A stretch of 64,000 nucleotides of DNA from Bacteroidetes bacterium 43-93 (GTDB lineage Bacteria; Bacteroidota; Bacteroidia; Chitinophagales; Chitinophagaceae). The notes under the pieces are model-generated. The model saw nothing but the letters and a program-made list of their open reading frames with translations, made no database searches and had not been told where the DNA came from. Shown here one piece after another: positions 45,414 to 54,626 of the stretch (position 1 is the stretch's first letter; each line of letters starts with the position of its first letter). Where the stretch lies: assembly GCA_001897855.1 (NCBI GenBank), contig MKUO01000004.1:298497-362496 (forward strand), given 5' to 3'. A program made the position numbers and the translations under genes.

Positions 45414-46016
45414 ATGAAGTATAAAGTACCTATTCTACTAATTTACCTCAGATTAGTGACAGGCCTATTGGTATTAATTCTTGCCGTTGTTTTTCCGTCT
45501 TACCGAATGGCAATGTCCATTTTAATTGGTATAGGACTGGTATCAGATATATTCGATGGTATTATAGCCAGGAGGCTGAATATTTCAAGTCAAAAGCTGC
45601 GAAGGTTAGATTCATTAGCAGATCAAATATTTTGGATACTCATCGCGATAGCATGCTATTTATTATCTCCTATTTTCTTTAGTGATAATATAAACTTTAT
45701 CATCCTGCTTGTTTTGTCAGAACTAATGATCTATGCAATCAGCTATTTGAAGTTTAGAAAAGAAGTAGCCACCCATGCTATAGCATCTAAAATATGGACG
45801 CTTGTATTAGCGGCTACACTTATCGAATTAATTTACACTTCTAATTCACACCTTCTATTTCAAATTTGCTTTTACTTAGGAATCGTAACAAGATTAGAGA
45901 TTATAGCAATTCTCCTTCTACTGAAGAAATGGACGGCTGACGTACCATCTGTGTATCACGCAATATTGATAAGAAACAATTTACCTATTAAGCGCAATAA
46001 ACTATTTAATGGTTAA
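45414..46016 (+). CDS. CDP-alcohol phosphatidyltransferase-family protein
   Basis: A 200-residue membrane protein with about five helices and the CDP-alcohol phosphotransferase motif SDIFDGIIARR...LRRLDSLADQ near residues 45-70. The consensus is D-x2-D-G-x2-A-R-x8-G-x3-D-x3-D; here the middle Gly is replaced by Leu, while all four Asp are kept. The family makes phosphatidylglycerol-phosphate, cardiolipin or related lipids from CDP-diacylglycerol. The exact head group is unknown. It lies 27 bp behind the secreted-protein gene and ahead of a bidirectional terminator. Confidence 0.72.
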   Translation: MKYKVPILLIYLRLVTGLLVLILAVVFPSYRMAMSILIGIGLVSDIFDGIIARRLNISSQKLRRLDSLADQIFWILIAIACYLLSPIFFSDNINFIILLVLSELMIYAISYLKFRKEVATHAIASKIWTLVLAATLIELIYTSNSHLLFQICFYLGIVTRLEIIAILLLLKKWTADVPSVYHAILIRNNLPIKRNKLFNG

Positions 46017-46025
46017 TCCGAATAA

Positions 46026-46065
46026 ACGTAAAAAAGGTGGCTAATTAACGCCACCTTTTTGTTTG
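46026..46065. terminator. bidirectional intrinsic terminator
   Basis: AAAAAGGTGGC and GCCACCTTTTT form an 11-bp stem around an eight-base loop between convergent genes; the A/T ends serve both strands. Confidence 0.85.
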
Positions 46066-47937
46066 CTATTCTTCTTTCTTTCCTTTATCGGCGTCCATCA
46101 TTTCCATGAGCTTCAGGCCAAGCAGGCCGCTCATACTACCGTCAGTACTATTACCATTTGCGCCAATCAATACATCAGGTATTACTTTAATGCTGTTTTT
46201 ACCGATCTCTTCCGTGATCTTGAACCTGGTAAAGTTATCGCCACCCATTGCAGATACCTGTAACTGGTAAGCTTCTGCAGTACTCTTACCTATAGCAAGT
46301 ATCTTTTCGGCCTCCGCATTACCGGTCTTGGCAATACGCTCCGCTTCTGCGCTGGCATTTAAACGGGTAGATTCTGCCTGGGCGCCTGCACGCAACCTGG
46401 TGGCATCACTTTCTGCCTGTACCTGCAACCTAAGGCTCGCGGCGTCACCTTCGGCTTTCTTAACCGTTGCATCGGCAGTACGCTGTGCGATCTCTACGCT
46501 TTGCTGTGCTTTTACTATTTCCTTTTGCATATCAGCAATGGCAGTTTCTTTTTCCATGCCCTGGCGTTGCTCCTGTGCCATGCGTTGTGTTTGATAGGTC
46601 TTTTGTTCCTCCTCGGCTATCTTGCGGTCGGTAAGCGTTTTCATCAGTGCTTCAGGCGGAACAATATCACCTATTAAGGTATCTACTGCGTTCACATTGT
46701 ATTCTTCCAGTACTTCCCTTATATGTGAGCGTGCTGCCTCCTGGCGTTCCTTGCGCGATGTAAGGAAGGTGATCACATCACTATCCTGTGCAGAGTTTCG
46801 GAAGTAGTTACCGATAGTTGGTTCCAGCACCTGGCTCACCAGGTTGGTCATACTACCGAAACGTGCTATTACCTTTGGTGCTTCATTTGCCGGCACATGT
46901 ATGATCTGTGATACGTCAAGATTGAATGGGAAACCGTCGCGCGAACGTACCGTGATGGTACATAGATTTTTATCCAGCATGTGCGATTCACTTCGTGCAT
47001 TGGCCCAATTGAGCACCAGGTTGGTGGTCGGTACGAGTTCTACCTTCATGGTATAAGAATTGATGGGGTACTTGCCGGGGCCAAGTGGCTCCAGCCATAC
47101 ACCACGGAAACCTTTTTCTACGATATTACCATGTTTAAATTGCTCGCCCGTTACATCATTTCCTTCTTCGCCGATGTATGAAATAACCACCCCGACATGG
47201 CCAATGGGCACTTCTGTCATCATACGCTCTTCTATCTGCACAGCCCATGGGTTGATATAATAAGAACCTGCCAGCACTACCTGTGGCTGCAAACCACGAT
47301 TACCACCGTTATTCAGAAATGTATCTATGTCCTGGAAGTTGTTATGGCCTTCCACATATCTACCTGCTATCTGCCCTTGCGTGATGGGTTCGCCATCCAG
47401 TGTAGTGACCACACCTACCCTGCTTTCATGCACTACGGTCTGATCTACAATGGTAACTTCAAACAGGTAATTATTAATACGGTAAGAACCGGCGGTAATA
47501 AAAGCAGTTTGCCTACCTCTTTGCCCGCCATTCTCCAGGAATAGCTTAGCATCCTGGAAATTATCGCAGGGAACCTTTCTTGCCAATATACGACCGGTTG
47601 GTATCTCTGCGCCGTCTCTCGACAGCACAAGGCCGATCTTACCTTCGGGAATAACAGTAAAGGGCACCATATCTACATGGTATTGCCATATCTGCAAACC
47701 CCAGTAAAGGCCGGGAGCTAATGTCTGCGCCTGGAAACCCGCCTCGCCATTAGTGGCAATAATGCGGCCATCGGGCAAGGAGCGCTTATTGCCATATAGC
47801 ACAAATTTTTTAGTAACGAGTCCTATCCTGTTTTCGGGCACTATAACCATACCAAATATCAGGCGCAGGATAAATTTGTAAAATACAATACTAAGGATCA
47901 GTGGAACTGCCCACCAAAATTGAGTGATGTTTGTCAT
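46066..47937 (-). CDS. SPFH/band-7 flotillin-like protein
   Basis: A ~623-residue protein with an N-terminal membrane helix (FWWAVPLILSIVFYKFILRLIFG), several SPFH-like beta segments (VPENRIGLVTKKF; IGHVGVVISYIG) and a long Ala/Glu/Lys-rich coiled coil toward the C-terminus (EEQKTYQTQRMAQEQRQGME, AQAESDATRLRAGAQAES). This is the band-7 or flotillin-type architecture of membrane microdomain scaffolds. The Met at MTNITQFWW was chosen as the start because the longer frame lacks a better context. The function as a lipid-raft organiser is by family. Confidence 0.8.
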   Translation of the reverse strand: MTNITQFWWAVPLILSIVFYKFILRLIFGMVIVPENRIGLVTKKFVLYGNKRSLPDGRIIATNGEAGFQAQTLAPGLYWGLQIWQYHVDMVPFTVIPEGKIGLVLSRDGAEIPTGRILARKVPCDNFQDAKLFLENGGQRGRQTAFITAGSYRINNYLFEVTIVDQTVVHESRVGVVTTLDGEPITQGQIAGRYVEGHNNFQDIDTFLNNGGNRGLQPQVVLAGSYYINPWAVQIEERMMTEVPIGHVGVVISYIGEEGNDVTGEQFKHGNIVEKGFRGVWLEPLGPGKYPINSYTMKVELVPTTNLVLNWANARSESHMLDKNLCTITVRSRDGFPFNLDVSQIIHVPANEAPKVIARFGSMTNLVSQVLEPTIGNYFRNSAQDSDVITFLTSRKERQEAARSHIREVLEEYNVNAVDTLIGDIVPPEALMKTLTDRKIAEEEQKTYQTQRMAQEQRQGMEKETAIADMQKEIVKAQQSVEIAQRTADATVKKAEGDAASLRLQVQAESDATRLRAGAQAESTRLNASAEAERIAKTGNAEAEKILAIGKSTAEAYQLQVSAMGGDNFTRFKITEEIGKNSIKVIPDVLIGANGNSTDGSMSGLLGLKLMEMMDADKGKKEE

Positions 47938-48383
47938 TATTATAAAAATTTGATGTTGTGTGATGAATATGTTGCATAGCATGGCTTAACCGCCCCCCGG
48001 TGGAGACAGCAAAGGAATGGCTATAGCTGCATGCAAGTGCTATAGCGTCGCTACAGTGTACAAGGAGGATGCACCATCTTCTTATGGTTCACCATTGCTT
48101 CATTCAAAACGAAAGGAAGATGTGTGACAGTGGCAACTAGCTTTTCATAGTAGGTTGCGAAGATGTTTTTGCTATGCGGAGCCCTGCTATTAACAGTTCT
48201 CAAAAAGTATCCCATTGGGAATAATAATTTGTTCAGCAGGAATTATACTGCAAATTTGGTACCAATTTTTAACAAATTTTACAGAAGGAAACCTGATTCG
48301 GTATTAGTTTTTATGGATTTATTAAATAAGCGGGCATTTTTTATTAGATTTGCACCGCTTTAAATAGCAAACACTGAGTCGCT
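47938..48383. other. gap before tRNA-Arg with no credible gene
   Basis: About 440 bp without a gene I can support. A 66-codon plus-strand frame at 48163-48363 runs over the tRNA promoter and is rejected. The segment ends in a -7 box TAGATTTG at 48345-48352 for the tRNA. The left part is GC-richer, the right part AT-rich. Confidence 0.6.
48345..48352 (+). promoter_or_regulatory. -7 promoter box for tRNA-Arg
   Basis: TAGATTTG matches TAnnTTTG, 31 nt before the mature tRNA end. Confidence 0.5.
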
Positions 48384-48457
<74 letters not shown>

Positions 48458-48461
48458 CTTA

Positions 48462-48489
48462 TAAGGGTTACTCGATTGAGTAACCCTTA
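48462..48489 (+). repeat. hairpin directly after tRNA-Arg
   Basis: TAAGGGTTACTC-GATT-GAGTAACCCTTA: a 12-bp perfect stem and tetraloop, with only weak T content after it. It could end the tRNA transcript or serve as a recombination arm site, since AAGGGTTAC recurs directly at 48575-48583. Confidence 0.5.
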
Positions 48490-48589
48490 CGTATGTTTAC
48501 GCAAGATTACTATAATTGTATGATTTTCAGAATATTATAACAGATATAGTTTAAACTGGCATCCTACCTTTACAAAGGGTTACACATTT

Positions 48590-48613
48590 TTAATCGAGCA
48601 ATTAATCGAGCAA
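48590..48613. repeat. tandem 12-bp duplication before the integrase
   Basis: TTAATCGAGCAA is repeated twice without a gap, ending three bases before the integrase ATG. It is a candidate recombinase arm-type or autoregulatory site. Confidence 0.45.
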
Positions 48614-48616
48614 ATT

Positions 48617-49930
48617 ATGCTGTTACCTCTTAAAGCCGTAATGCTTAACAGACCATTAAAGGATGGTACACATGTCATCTATTTTCAGTACTGCTATTCA
48701 TCTGAAAAACGCGTTTTATTAAACACCGAGATTTCTATCCCCAGGCAATTTTGGAATAGTAAACGACAGTCGATTTCTAAATCTCTTCCGTTAGAGTTTG
48801 GAATTGCTGAACATCTAAACTGTGATCTTGCACGGATGAAAAAAGTGATTGAAGCACTCATTGGCTTGTCCAATCAATCTAATTCGTTAAATCAAGGGCA
48901 ATTTCTAAAGGATAGATTTGAGCCATCGTTGAAATTGGAAAGCCTACAAATTTCAGAGGCAAATTCCCATACGCTGATTAAAAAATTACCTAATCTTTTT
49001 CAACAAATAGATGATTACATTAAATCGAAGGAAAAGAAAGTTGTTAGTACTGCAGCATTCCACGCACTAAGAGACCGACTAAGTCAATATCAAACTTATG
49101 CAAAGAAAGAAGTAACATTTTCTAATCTTGATTTCAACTTCTACTCAGATTTTGTCGACTTCCTTACTTATGACTACGTTTTAAAACGAAAGAAAATTCC
49201 TGAATATGGACTTAAATTAAGTACAATTGGTTCGACAATAAAAAACCTTAGAGTCTTCGTTAACGATAGAGTAAGAAGAAAAATAATTCCACCAATTGAC
49301 CTGGGCGATTTCAAAATATTGGATGAAGAAGCAGATGCGGTATATCTGTCCTATGAAGAAGTTGCAGCCGTGTACAAGTTAGATCTTACTAATCATCCAG
49401 AATTAGAATTAAGCAGAAACTTGTTTGTACTAGGGTGTCTAACAGGCTTGCGGTTCTCTGATTATTCTACGCTAGAATTTAAAGACTATAGAAAAGGCAT
49501 GTTATTTAAAAAGACAAATAAACAGGATAACTGGGTTGTTATCCCCTTGCGGCAAGAAGCAAAAGAGGTATTTATACGTTTGTTTGAAAATGGAAAAGAA
49601 AGAATATCAAATCCTATTTTCAATAGGGAAATTAAAGAAATAGCGGCGATGGCTGGGATTACAGAAAAAGTAACTTTTAGCTACAAAAAGGGTAATAAGG
49701 ACGTTATTATTACGAAATCCAAAGCGCAATTTGTCACTTCTCATACATGCAGACGCTCTTTTGCGACAAATGAATATCTTGCCGGAACTGACATAAACTT
49801 AATTATGAAAATCACCGGGCATAAAACGTTTAAAGACTTCTTTAAATATATTAAAGTGAGCCAAGAGGAAGCAGCGAAACGCATCCAGGAGGTCTGGAGT
49901 ACCAGGGATAACATGAAGGCATTTTCCTAG
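48617..49930 (+). CDS. tyrosine-type site-specific integrase
   Basis: A 437-residue recombinase. Residues ~100-220 form the SAM-like core-binding domain, preceded by an arm-binding N-terminal part (an Arm-DNA-bind segment LKDGTHVIYFQYCYSSEKRVLL). The catalytic domain shows the Arg in GCLTGLRFSDYSTLEF, HxxR in SHTCRRSFATNEYLAG, the second His in KITGHKTFKDF and Tyr in FFKYIKVS. It should recombine an att site next to tRNA-Arg. The catalytic set is complete, so it may be active. The coding region is AT-rich compared with the preceding housekeeping genes. Confidence 0.93.
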   Translation: MLLPLKAVMLNRPLKDGTHVIYFQYCYSSEKRVLLNTEISIPRQFWNSKRQSISKSLPLEFGIAEHLNCDLARMKKVIEALIGLSNQSNSLNQGQFLKDRFEPSLKLESLQISEANSHTLIKKLPNLFQQIDDYIKSKEKKVVSTAAFHALRDRLSQYQTYAKKEVTFSNLDFNFYSDFVDFLTYDYVLKRKKIPEYGLKLSTIGSTIKNLRVFVNDRVRRKIIPPIDLGDFKILDEEADAVYLSYEEVAAVYKLDLTNHPELELSRNLFVLGCLTGLRFSDYSTLEFKDYRKGMLFKKTNKQDNWVVIPLRQEAKEVFIRLFENGKERISNPIFNREIKEIAAMAGITEKVTFSYKKGNKDVIITKSKAQFVTSHTCRRSFATNEYLAGTDINLIMKITGHKTFKDFFKYIKVSQEEAAKRIQEVWSTRDNMKAFS

Positions 49931-49961
49931 TCACCTATTGTTTCGGATAAGTAACTCTATT

Positions 49962-50028
49962 GCGGGCATTAGACTCAAAATCTGGTTTTCGTGAGGGATT
50001 GCATGTTCGATTCCAGTTCTAGGCACCA
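49962..50028 (+). pseudogene. decayed tRNA-Leu-like 3' fragment
   Basis: The sequence resembles the 3' part of a tRNA-Leu(CAA): stem TTAGA, loop CTCAAAA with CAA, stem TCTGG, a long variable region, then TTCGATT and an acceptor end TCTAGGC-ACCA with an encoded CCA. The T-stem pairs poorly (GCATG versus CCAGT) and the 5' acceptor and D arm are missing. Such fragments are commonly left where an element integrated into a tRNA-Leu gene. The host-type tRNA-Arg here does not encode CCA, which suggests a foreign origin. Confidence 0.6.
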
Positions 50029-50116
50029 AAACCACACATTAAAAAACCTCTGTGCCGAAAGGGTTCTGAATATTTTAAATAATCAGACGGATTTGGGACG
50101 AAGTTCGCAAATAGTA

Positions 50117-50974
50117 CTAAAGAAAAGGTATTAAATATCTAGTTGCCCACTCATCTGGTATTAATAGCAGCCTACATTTAAGCATAGAAGAAAATGGATG
50201 GTTTTTATTTGTCATCATTTTCAAATCTGTACATACATCAATAAAATGCTCCTTAAGAACAGAGTTTAAACGGTCTTTTTTCCATTCAACATAATATTTT
50301 TCAGCTCTCTTTATTAGTCTGTTACATTGCTGTAAATATCTTTTCCTTGCATCAGACACAAGCTTCTCTTTTAAGCCATAAATTTCTATAGATGCACTTG
50401 CACGATGAAAGTTTAATGGATTTAAGCCAATGTTAAATGCAGGATAAGGCTCACTGTTTATATCATATTTAATTAAATCCGCGTCGCCTATTTTTGTTGG
50501 GTCTAATAAAAGTATTTGCTCGTTATTAAAATTATCAACTCTTCTACTACAAATTGGGGAACCAGTGATTAAAGGGAAATAATTCCCTTTAGGAGAGTTG
50601 GTTATTTGACCAGCAATTCGAAAGTTATGATAATTGATGCTTAGCCACCAATACCCTGGATCAGCTTGAACATGTCTTGCTTCAGTATAAGCATATTTGG
50701 AACCAAGTAAATCAACCTTCTTTTTAGGTCTGAAATGTTCAATATGAAAGTGAAACACATCCGAACTACCCTCTGTAAACCAACATTTATTCACAGTGGA
50801 TCTTATAATTCCTTCTTTTAGTTTGGTCCAATGTTTTTGATTTTTATCTATCTCAACTTTTAGCTCGACAATTTTTCCCGCGTCAAATAACTGACATAAT
50901 TGTTTATACCTTTTCTTAGTATCATATTTCCATTTGGAGCTCGGTCTGAAGTTGCTGTAGTCTATATAAATCAT
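50117..50974 (-). CDS. PtuB-like HNH endonuclease of the type I R-M operon
   Basis: A 285-residue HNH nuclease of the TIGR02646/PtuB type. It shows KCWFTEGSS near residue 64, which stands in for the usual zinc-site CxYCE, and FHIEHFRPKKK with the His near residue 80; YWWLSINYHNF has the Asn near residue 117. The C-terminal half is a helical scaffold. It is the last gene of the five-gene operon and overlaps the ATPase stop by one base. In Septu-type systems an ATPase and an HNH protein cooperate to cleave foreign DNA; whether this pair works alone or with the R-M complex is not known. Confidence 0.75.
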   Translation of the reverse strand: MIYIDYSNFRPSSKWKYDTKKRYKQLCQLFDAGKIVELKVEIDKNQKHWTKLKEGIIRSTVNKCWFTEGSSDVFHFHIEHFRPKKKVDLLGSKYAYTEARHVQADPGYWWLSINYHNFRIAGQITNSPKGNYFPLITGSPICSRRVDNFNNEQILLLDPTKIGDADLIKYDINSEPYPAFNIGLNPLNFHRASASIEIYGLKEKLVSDARKRYLQQCNRLIKRAEKYYVEWKKDRLNSVLKEHFIDVCTDLKMMTNKNHPFSSMLKCRLLLIPDEWATRYLIPFL

Positions 50975-52755
50975 TATTCCGATTCATTTAGTTTCTTTAA
51001 GATTGCATCAGAAATCAGTCTTCGTTCTTCTGTTTCCTTTTTTGTTAAGGAGGTTTTTTTATACAAATCCAAATTCTCCATAGAATTCAAATAGTCACGA
51101 TACATAGGATCGAACAATGGCTTTGCATAGTCAATACCGTCTAATTTTCTATACAAATAAACGTACCGGTCTCTATCTCCATCACTCATGGTTTTGTTGT
51201 AACGTTTCAATGCCAGTTCTCTGAATTCTATAACATCATTCTTTGTCTCTTTGTCCAAAGTGCTTACAAAACCAAAAATATCGGTTGTCAATATTCCATC
51301 AACGCCCATACCAATAAGGTCTTCTTCTGCCTGATTTATTGACACCTCTCCATCTTCCGCCTTCTTAAATTTCATTACCTGTTCTTTCTTCAAACCGGAC
51401 AATAAAACAGGGTCGTGTGTAGTTAATAATATATGAGAGTCTGTTTGAGGAGAAACACTGTCAACTAATGATAGATAATCATACTTCCATTTAGGATTAA
51501 AGTGCGTCTCTGGTTCATCAAACAGATACAAAACATTCCCCTCTTCAAATAACATTACCGCGCCCAACATCAAAGCGAACTGATGTTCTCCATCTGACAG
51601 AGCCCTATAATACCTTTCCTTCGTAATTATTTTATCTTCCTTTGTGTCTTTGGACTTTTCATTGCCCGTTATTTTCTCTATTTTGATATGCTCAATACGA
51701 AACGTGAGTTTTGAAGATTCGATTTTGCCCATTTCATCACTAAAATGGACCCACTTAGGAGCTCTCATTACCCGAGTAATAGTGTCTGAACCTATCTGGT
51801 GCAGATTAAGCATTTCCAACTGAAAAAGCACATTATATAGATTTGCCGCAGAGGGGAAATAGTATCTGAATGCATCTTTCACAGCATCAGATTCCCTTAT
51901 ACTGTAGTCCAGAATAAGCAAATCGTCTGTCTTGCTTTTCTTATTTACCCAGCTTGTTGCGCATTGCTTCAGAGACTCTATATGCTGCCGGAGTTCATCA
52001 TGCATTGGCAAAGGATTCTTTCTGTAGTTTTTAAGATTTATACTGATACGAAAAGATGTAAACGCCTTTACCTGCAAATGGTCTTTTATGATTTTCAGTT
52101 TAGCCTCATCGGCCAGTAAGAAGTTTGCTATAAACAGACTGTAACTGTTGGTATAGTCTATAAAAACCATCCTGTCATCAAACAGTGTTTTACCTTTAAC
52201 CTTAGCAAGCTCCTGAAATGCATAGTGTTTCAGCCTGTAGTAAGGGTTACTAAGCATTTCATTCTGCCCCGAACTATATGCGACTACCTTGTTCGGTAAT
52301 AGCAAGTGGGTATCTTCTGATATTTCCCTAAAGACACCGTTTGGTAGTTGTACCGCAAATTTCGGCTCTTCACTCAGGCGTTTTGTAACACGTACTTTAA
52401 GGTTTATATCTCCTGCATTTTCAATTTTCAGAAAAAACAACCTTGCTTCATTAAAATACAGGGAGTAATAAATCTCGAAGCCGAAGTTGAGGCCTTGCTT
52501 TACTGTCTTTTCTGTAACATTAAGATGCCAAGTTTCTAAATAGGCAAATATTTCAGATAACAGTTGCAGAAAATTAGATTTACCACTTCCATTCACACCA
52601 GTAAAAACAGTCTTTGTTAACTGTGTACCTGTGTGTGTACTATAGTCTTCTATATCTTCATTTTCTTCACTCGGCTTATAGAATCTATAAACCTTGTTTA
52701 CTTTCAGGCTTCTGAAATCTTCATTGCCCAATACTTGTACTGATATCAGTCTCAT
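50974..52755 (-). CDS. restriction-associated ABC-type ATPase (PtuA-like)
   Basis: A 593-residue SMC/ABC-like ATPase. Walker A is GVNGSGKSN near residue 53-61, the ABC signature region is ALSDGEHQF near 385-393, Walker B is VLYLFDEPE near 408-416, and the H-loop is LLTTHDP. The core fits the families named 'restriction system-associated AAA ATPase' and PtuA. The ~230-residue inserted lobe is typical of OLD/RecF-like ATPases. It shares 4 bp with hsdS and abuts the HNH gene by 1 bp. Likely role: ATP-dependent control of the HNH nuclease. Confidence 0.82.
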   Translation of the reverse strand: MRLISVQVLGNEDFRSLKVNKVYRFYKPSEENEDIEDYSTHTGTQLTKTVFTGVNGSGKSNFLQLLSEIFAYLETWHLNVTEKTVKQGLNFGFEIYYSLYFNEARLFFLKIENAGDINLKVRVTKRLSEEPKFAVQLPNGVFREISEDTHLLLPNKVVAYSSGQNEMLSNPYYRLKHYAFQELAKVKGKTLFDDRMVFIDYTNSYSLFIANFLLADEAKLKIIKDHLQVKAFTSFRISINLKNYRKNPLPMHDELRQHIESLKQCATSWVNKKSKTDDLLILDYSIRESDAVKDAFRYYFPSAANLYNVLFQLEMLNLHQIGSDTITRVMRAPKWVHFSDEMGKIESSKLTFRIEHIKIEKITGNEKSKDTKEDKIITKERYYRALSDGEHQFALMLGAVMLFEEGNVLYLFDEPETHFNPKWKYDYLSLVDSVSPQTDSHILLTTHDPVLLSGLKKEQVMKFKKAEDGEVSINQAEEDLIGMGVDGILTTDIFGFVSTLDKETKNDVIEFRELALKRYNKTMSDGDRDRYVYLYRKLDGIDYAKPLFDPMYRDYLNSMENLDLYKKTSLTKKETEERRLISDAILKKLNESE

Positions 52756-54626
52756 GGTACTACTTCATAATAAACTCCTGAACGCAGTTTTGCAGGTTTG
52801 TCTTTTATTAGACTATAGTCATCCGGAGTAATGGTTAATAGTGGTTGTTCCGTTTCGGCATTGTAAAAAAACTGTTTCAAGCTCAGATATTCTATTTCAC
52901 CGGTTAGTACTTTGAACCAGAACCCTTTGAATGTATTTTCTTCTTTAATGCCGGGCTTTTTAATAAGGTCTATAGTGGAATAATATGGCAGGTCTGCTAT
53001 ACGAGTAGACAAATACCTGTACAACATATCGAACGAGAAATGATAATTAGTATAGCGCTCTTTTATCCATCTTGAAACCTGCTCTATAGATGTTTCCTTC
53101 CATTTATACCTATCATAAACCTCTAGTTGTACCCGCTTTGGGCTAGAATTTGTCATTTCATCTTCAATCTGACCTATAGCCTTATCAAAGTCAATTCCTA
53201 ACAAATCACTTACTTCTTCTTTTGTAAGTGTTCTATTTCCCTTTGGCAATTCTCTACCCTCAAACGGATCTCCATATCGTTTATCTTCTTCAGTTTCTGG
53301 CCCTGTAAAGTTATCTGGTTGTTCCTCTTTAGGGTTAGCACCATCGGCATGAACATAATTTTCATCCTTTTCATCACTCTTCTTTTTTCGGTCATCAAAC
53401 TCTGGCCATGTTTCTGGCTGAACATTTCCTCCGAACTCTTCTTCTATGAGCACTTTACTTAGGTCTAACTCTCCTTTAAAGGCACGCTGGCTGAGCGAGC
53501 CGTATAGATTCTCCAGCTCTTGCAGGCTGGCTTTGTATTGTTTTCTTAATGTTTTGACATTTCGTGCTATGGCTGTGAATTTTATCAACAAATCTTCATC
53601 TGGAACAGGAATCAGTAAAGAACTCAACTTAGCCATAGAAATATTGAGCATCGAACCACTAGTCCCAGTAGCGTTGCTTGTAAGTCTTTGTTTAAACCCT
53701 TTGTTTTGTAACAGATAGTGTAAATAGTACTTCAATCTATAATCATACGGAACAATAATCCAGAGCTTATCTGGCAGATATAAATCAGGATAGTTCTTAT
53801 CAACGATACACGTTGAGCCAACCAATTCTCTTGTATTAGCTCTACTAAATAATAGATCTTCTTCTTGAGGAGACAATAATTTGTTACCTAGCTGAGACCA
53901 ATCAATCGTTTTATATTCTAATGGGTTAAACTCGCCGCTAGACACTGCACTAACCTTAAGTATTTTAGCTTCTATACCTTCCCAATTTTTATCTTTCGGG
54001 TTGTCACTTGAACTTGAGCCAGACTTAATATCATGAATATATTTATCTAATCTTTCCATCTCCCATCCCTTCTCATTCCTCACTGGGTCACCAAACATAT
54101 GCAGAAACACAGATTTCAAAAACTCATCCAGCAGCTTGATAGTTTCTTTTCGTTGCGCTATCAGTTTTTCTGCTTTGCCAAGTATGGAGGCTATGCGTTT
54201 TTGGTCGTTGATATCTTCGGGTATTGGTATTTTTATTCCTGATAAGTCTTTTTGTGTAATAGCCGTAAAAGTTGAACCAACGCCAAGTCGTGCAATGTCA
54301 CTTTCGATTGCCTTTAAATAGTAATATATATACAATGTTTGATTCTCATATATAGGACGTATTGCACTTAAACCTCGCCCAATACATGCTTTAACATTAT
54401 TAATATTGACTGGCCCTACTGGTGCCCTAACAGATATTAAAATATCATTAGGGTATGAAAGTTTTGTGGGTACGCTGCACCAATACCTAACCTTGGGATA
54501 CATTTCGCCATAATCAGCTTTACCTTGAAAAAATGGCAGTCCTATACCCTCTTTATTGTAGGTTTCTGATGGCGGAGATTGCCCAGCAATTATTTCTGCA
54601 ATTTTATCTAATCTTTCTAACCTCAT
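52752..54626 (-). CDS. hsdS: type I restriction specificity subunit HsdS with C-terminal extension
   Basis: A 624-residue HsdS. Two target-recognition domains (~residues 1-130 and ~190-345) are each followed by a conserved helix: KRIASILGKAEKLIAQRKETI and NVKTLRKQYKASLQELENLYG. The usual family end RAFKGELDLSKVL lies near residue 383-393. A further ~229 residues follow, including an acidic linker (TEEDKRYGDPFEGRELP) and a compact KEEVSDLLGIDFDKAIGQI segment, that normal HsdS (~400-450 aa) lacks. It gives the methylation and cleavage target. Gene order hsdR-hsdM-hsdS with 1- and 4-bp overlaps. Confidence 0.9.
   Translation of the reverse strand: MRLERLDKIAEIIAGQSPPSETYNKEGIGLPFFQGKADYGEMYPKVRYWCSVPTKLSYPNDILISVRAPVGPVNINNVKACIGRGLSAIRPIYENQTLYIYYYLKAIESDIARLGVGSTFTAITQKDLSGIKIPIPEDINDQKRIASILGKAEKLIAQRKETIKLLDEFLKSVFLHMFGDPVRNEKGWEMERLDKYIHDIKSGSSSSDNPKDKNWEGIEAKILKVSAVSSGEFNPLEYKTIDWSQLGNKLLSPQEEDLLFSRANTRELVGSTCIVDKNYPDLYLPDKLWIIVPYDYRLKYYLHYLLQNKGFKQRLTSNATGTSGSMLNISMAKLSSLLIPVPDEDLLIKFTAIARNVKTLRKQYKASLQELENLYGSLSQRAFKGELDLSKVLIEEEFGGNVQPETWPEFDDRKKKSDEKDENYVHADGANPKEEQPDNFTGPETEEDKRYGDPFEGRELPKGNRTLTKEEVSDLLGIDFDKAIGQIEDEMTNSSPKRVQLEVYDRYKWKETSIEQVSRWIKERYTNYHFSFDMLYRYLSTRIADLPYYSTIDLIKKPGIKEENTFKGFWFKVLTGEIEYLSLKQFFYNAETEQPLLTITPDDYSLIKDKPAKLRSGVYYEVVP

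Noticed and set aside
48163..48363. 66-residue plus-strand frame before tRNA-Arg
   Set aside because: It runs across the tRNA -7 promoter and shows no domain or coding-like composition; treated as chance.
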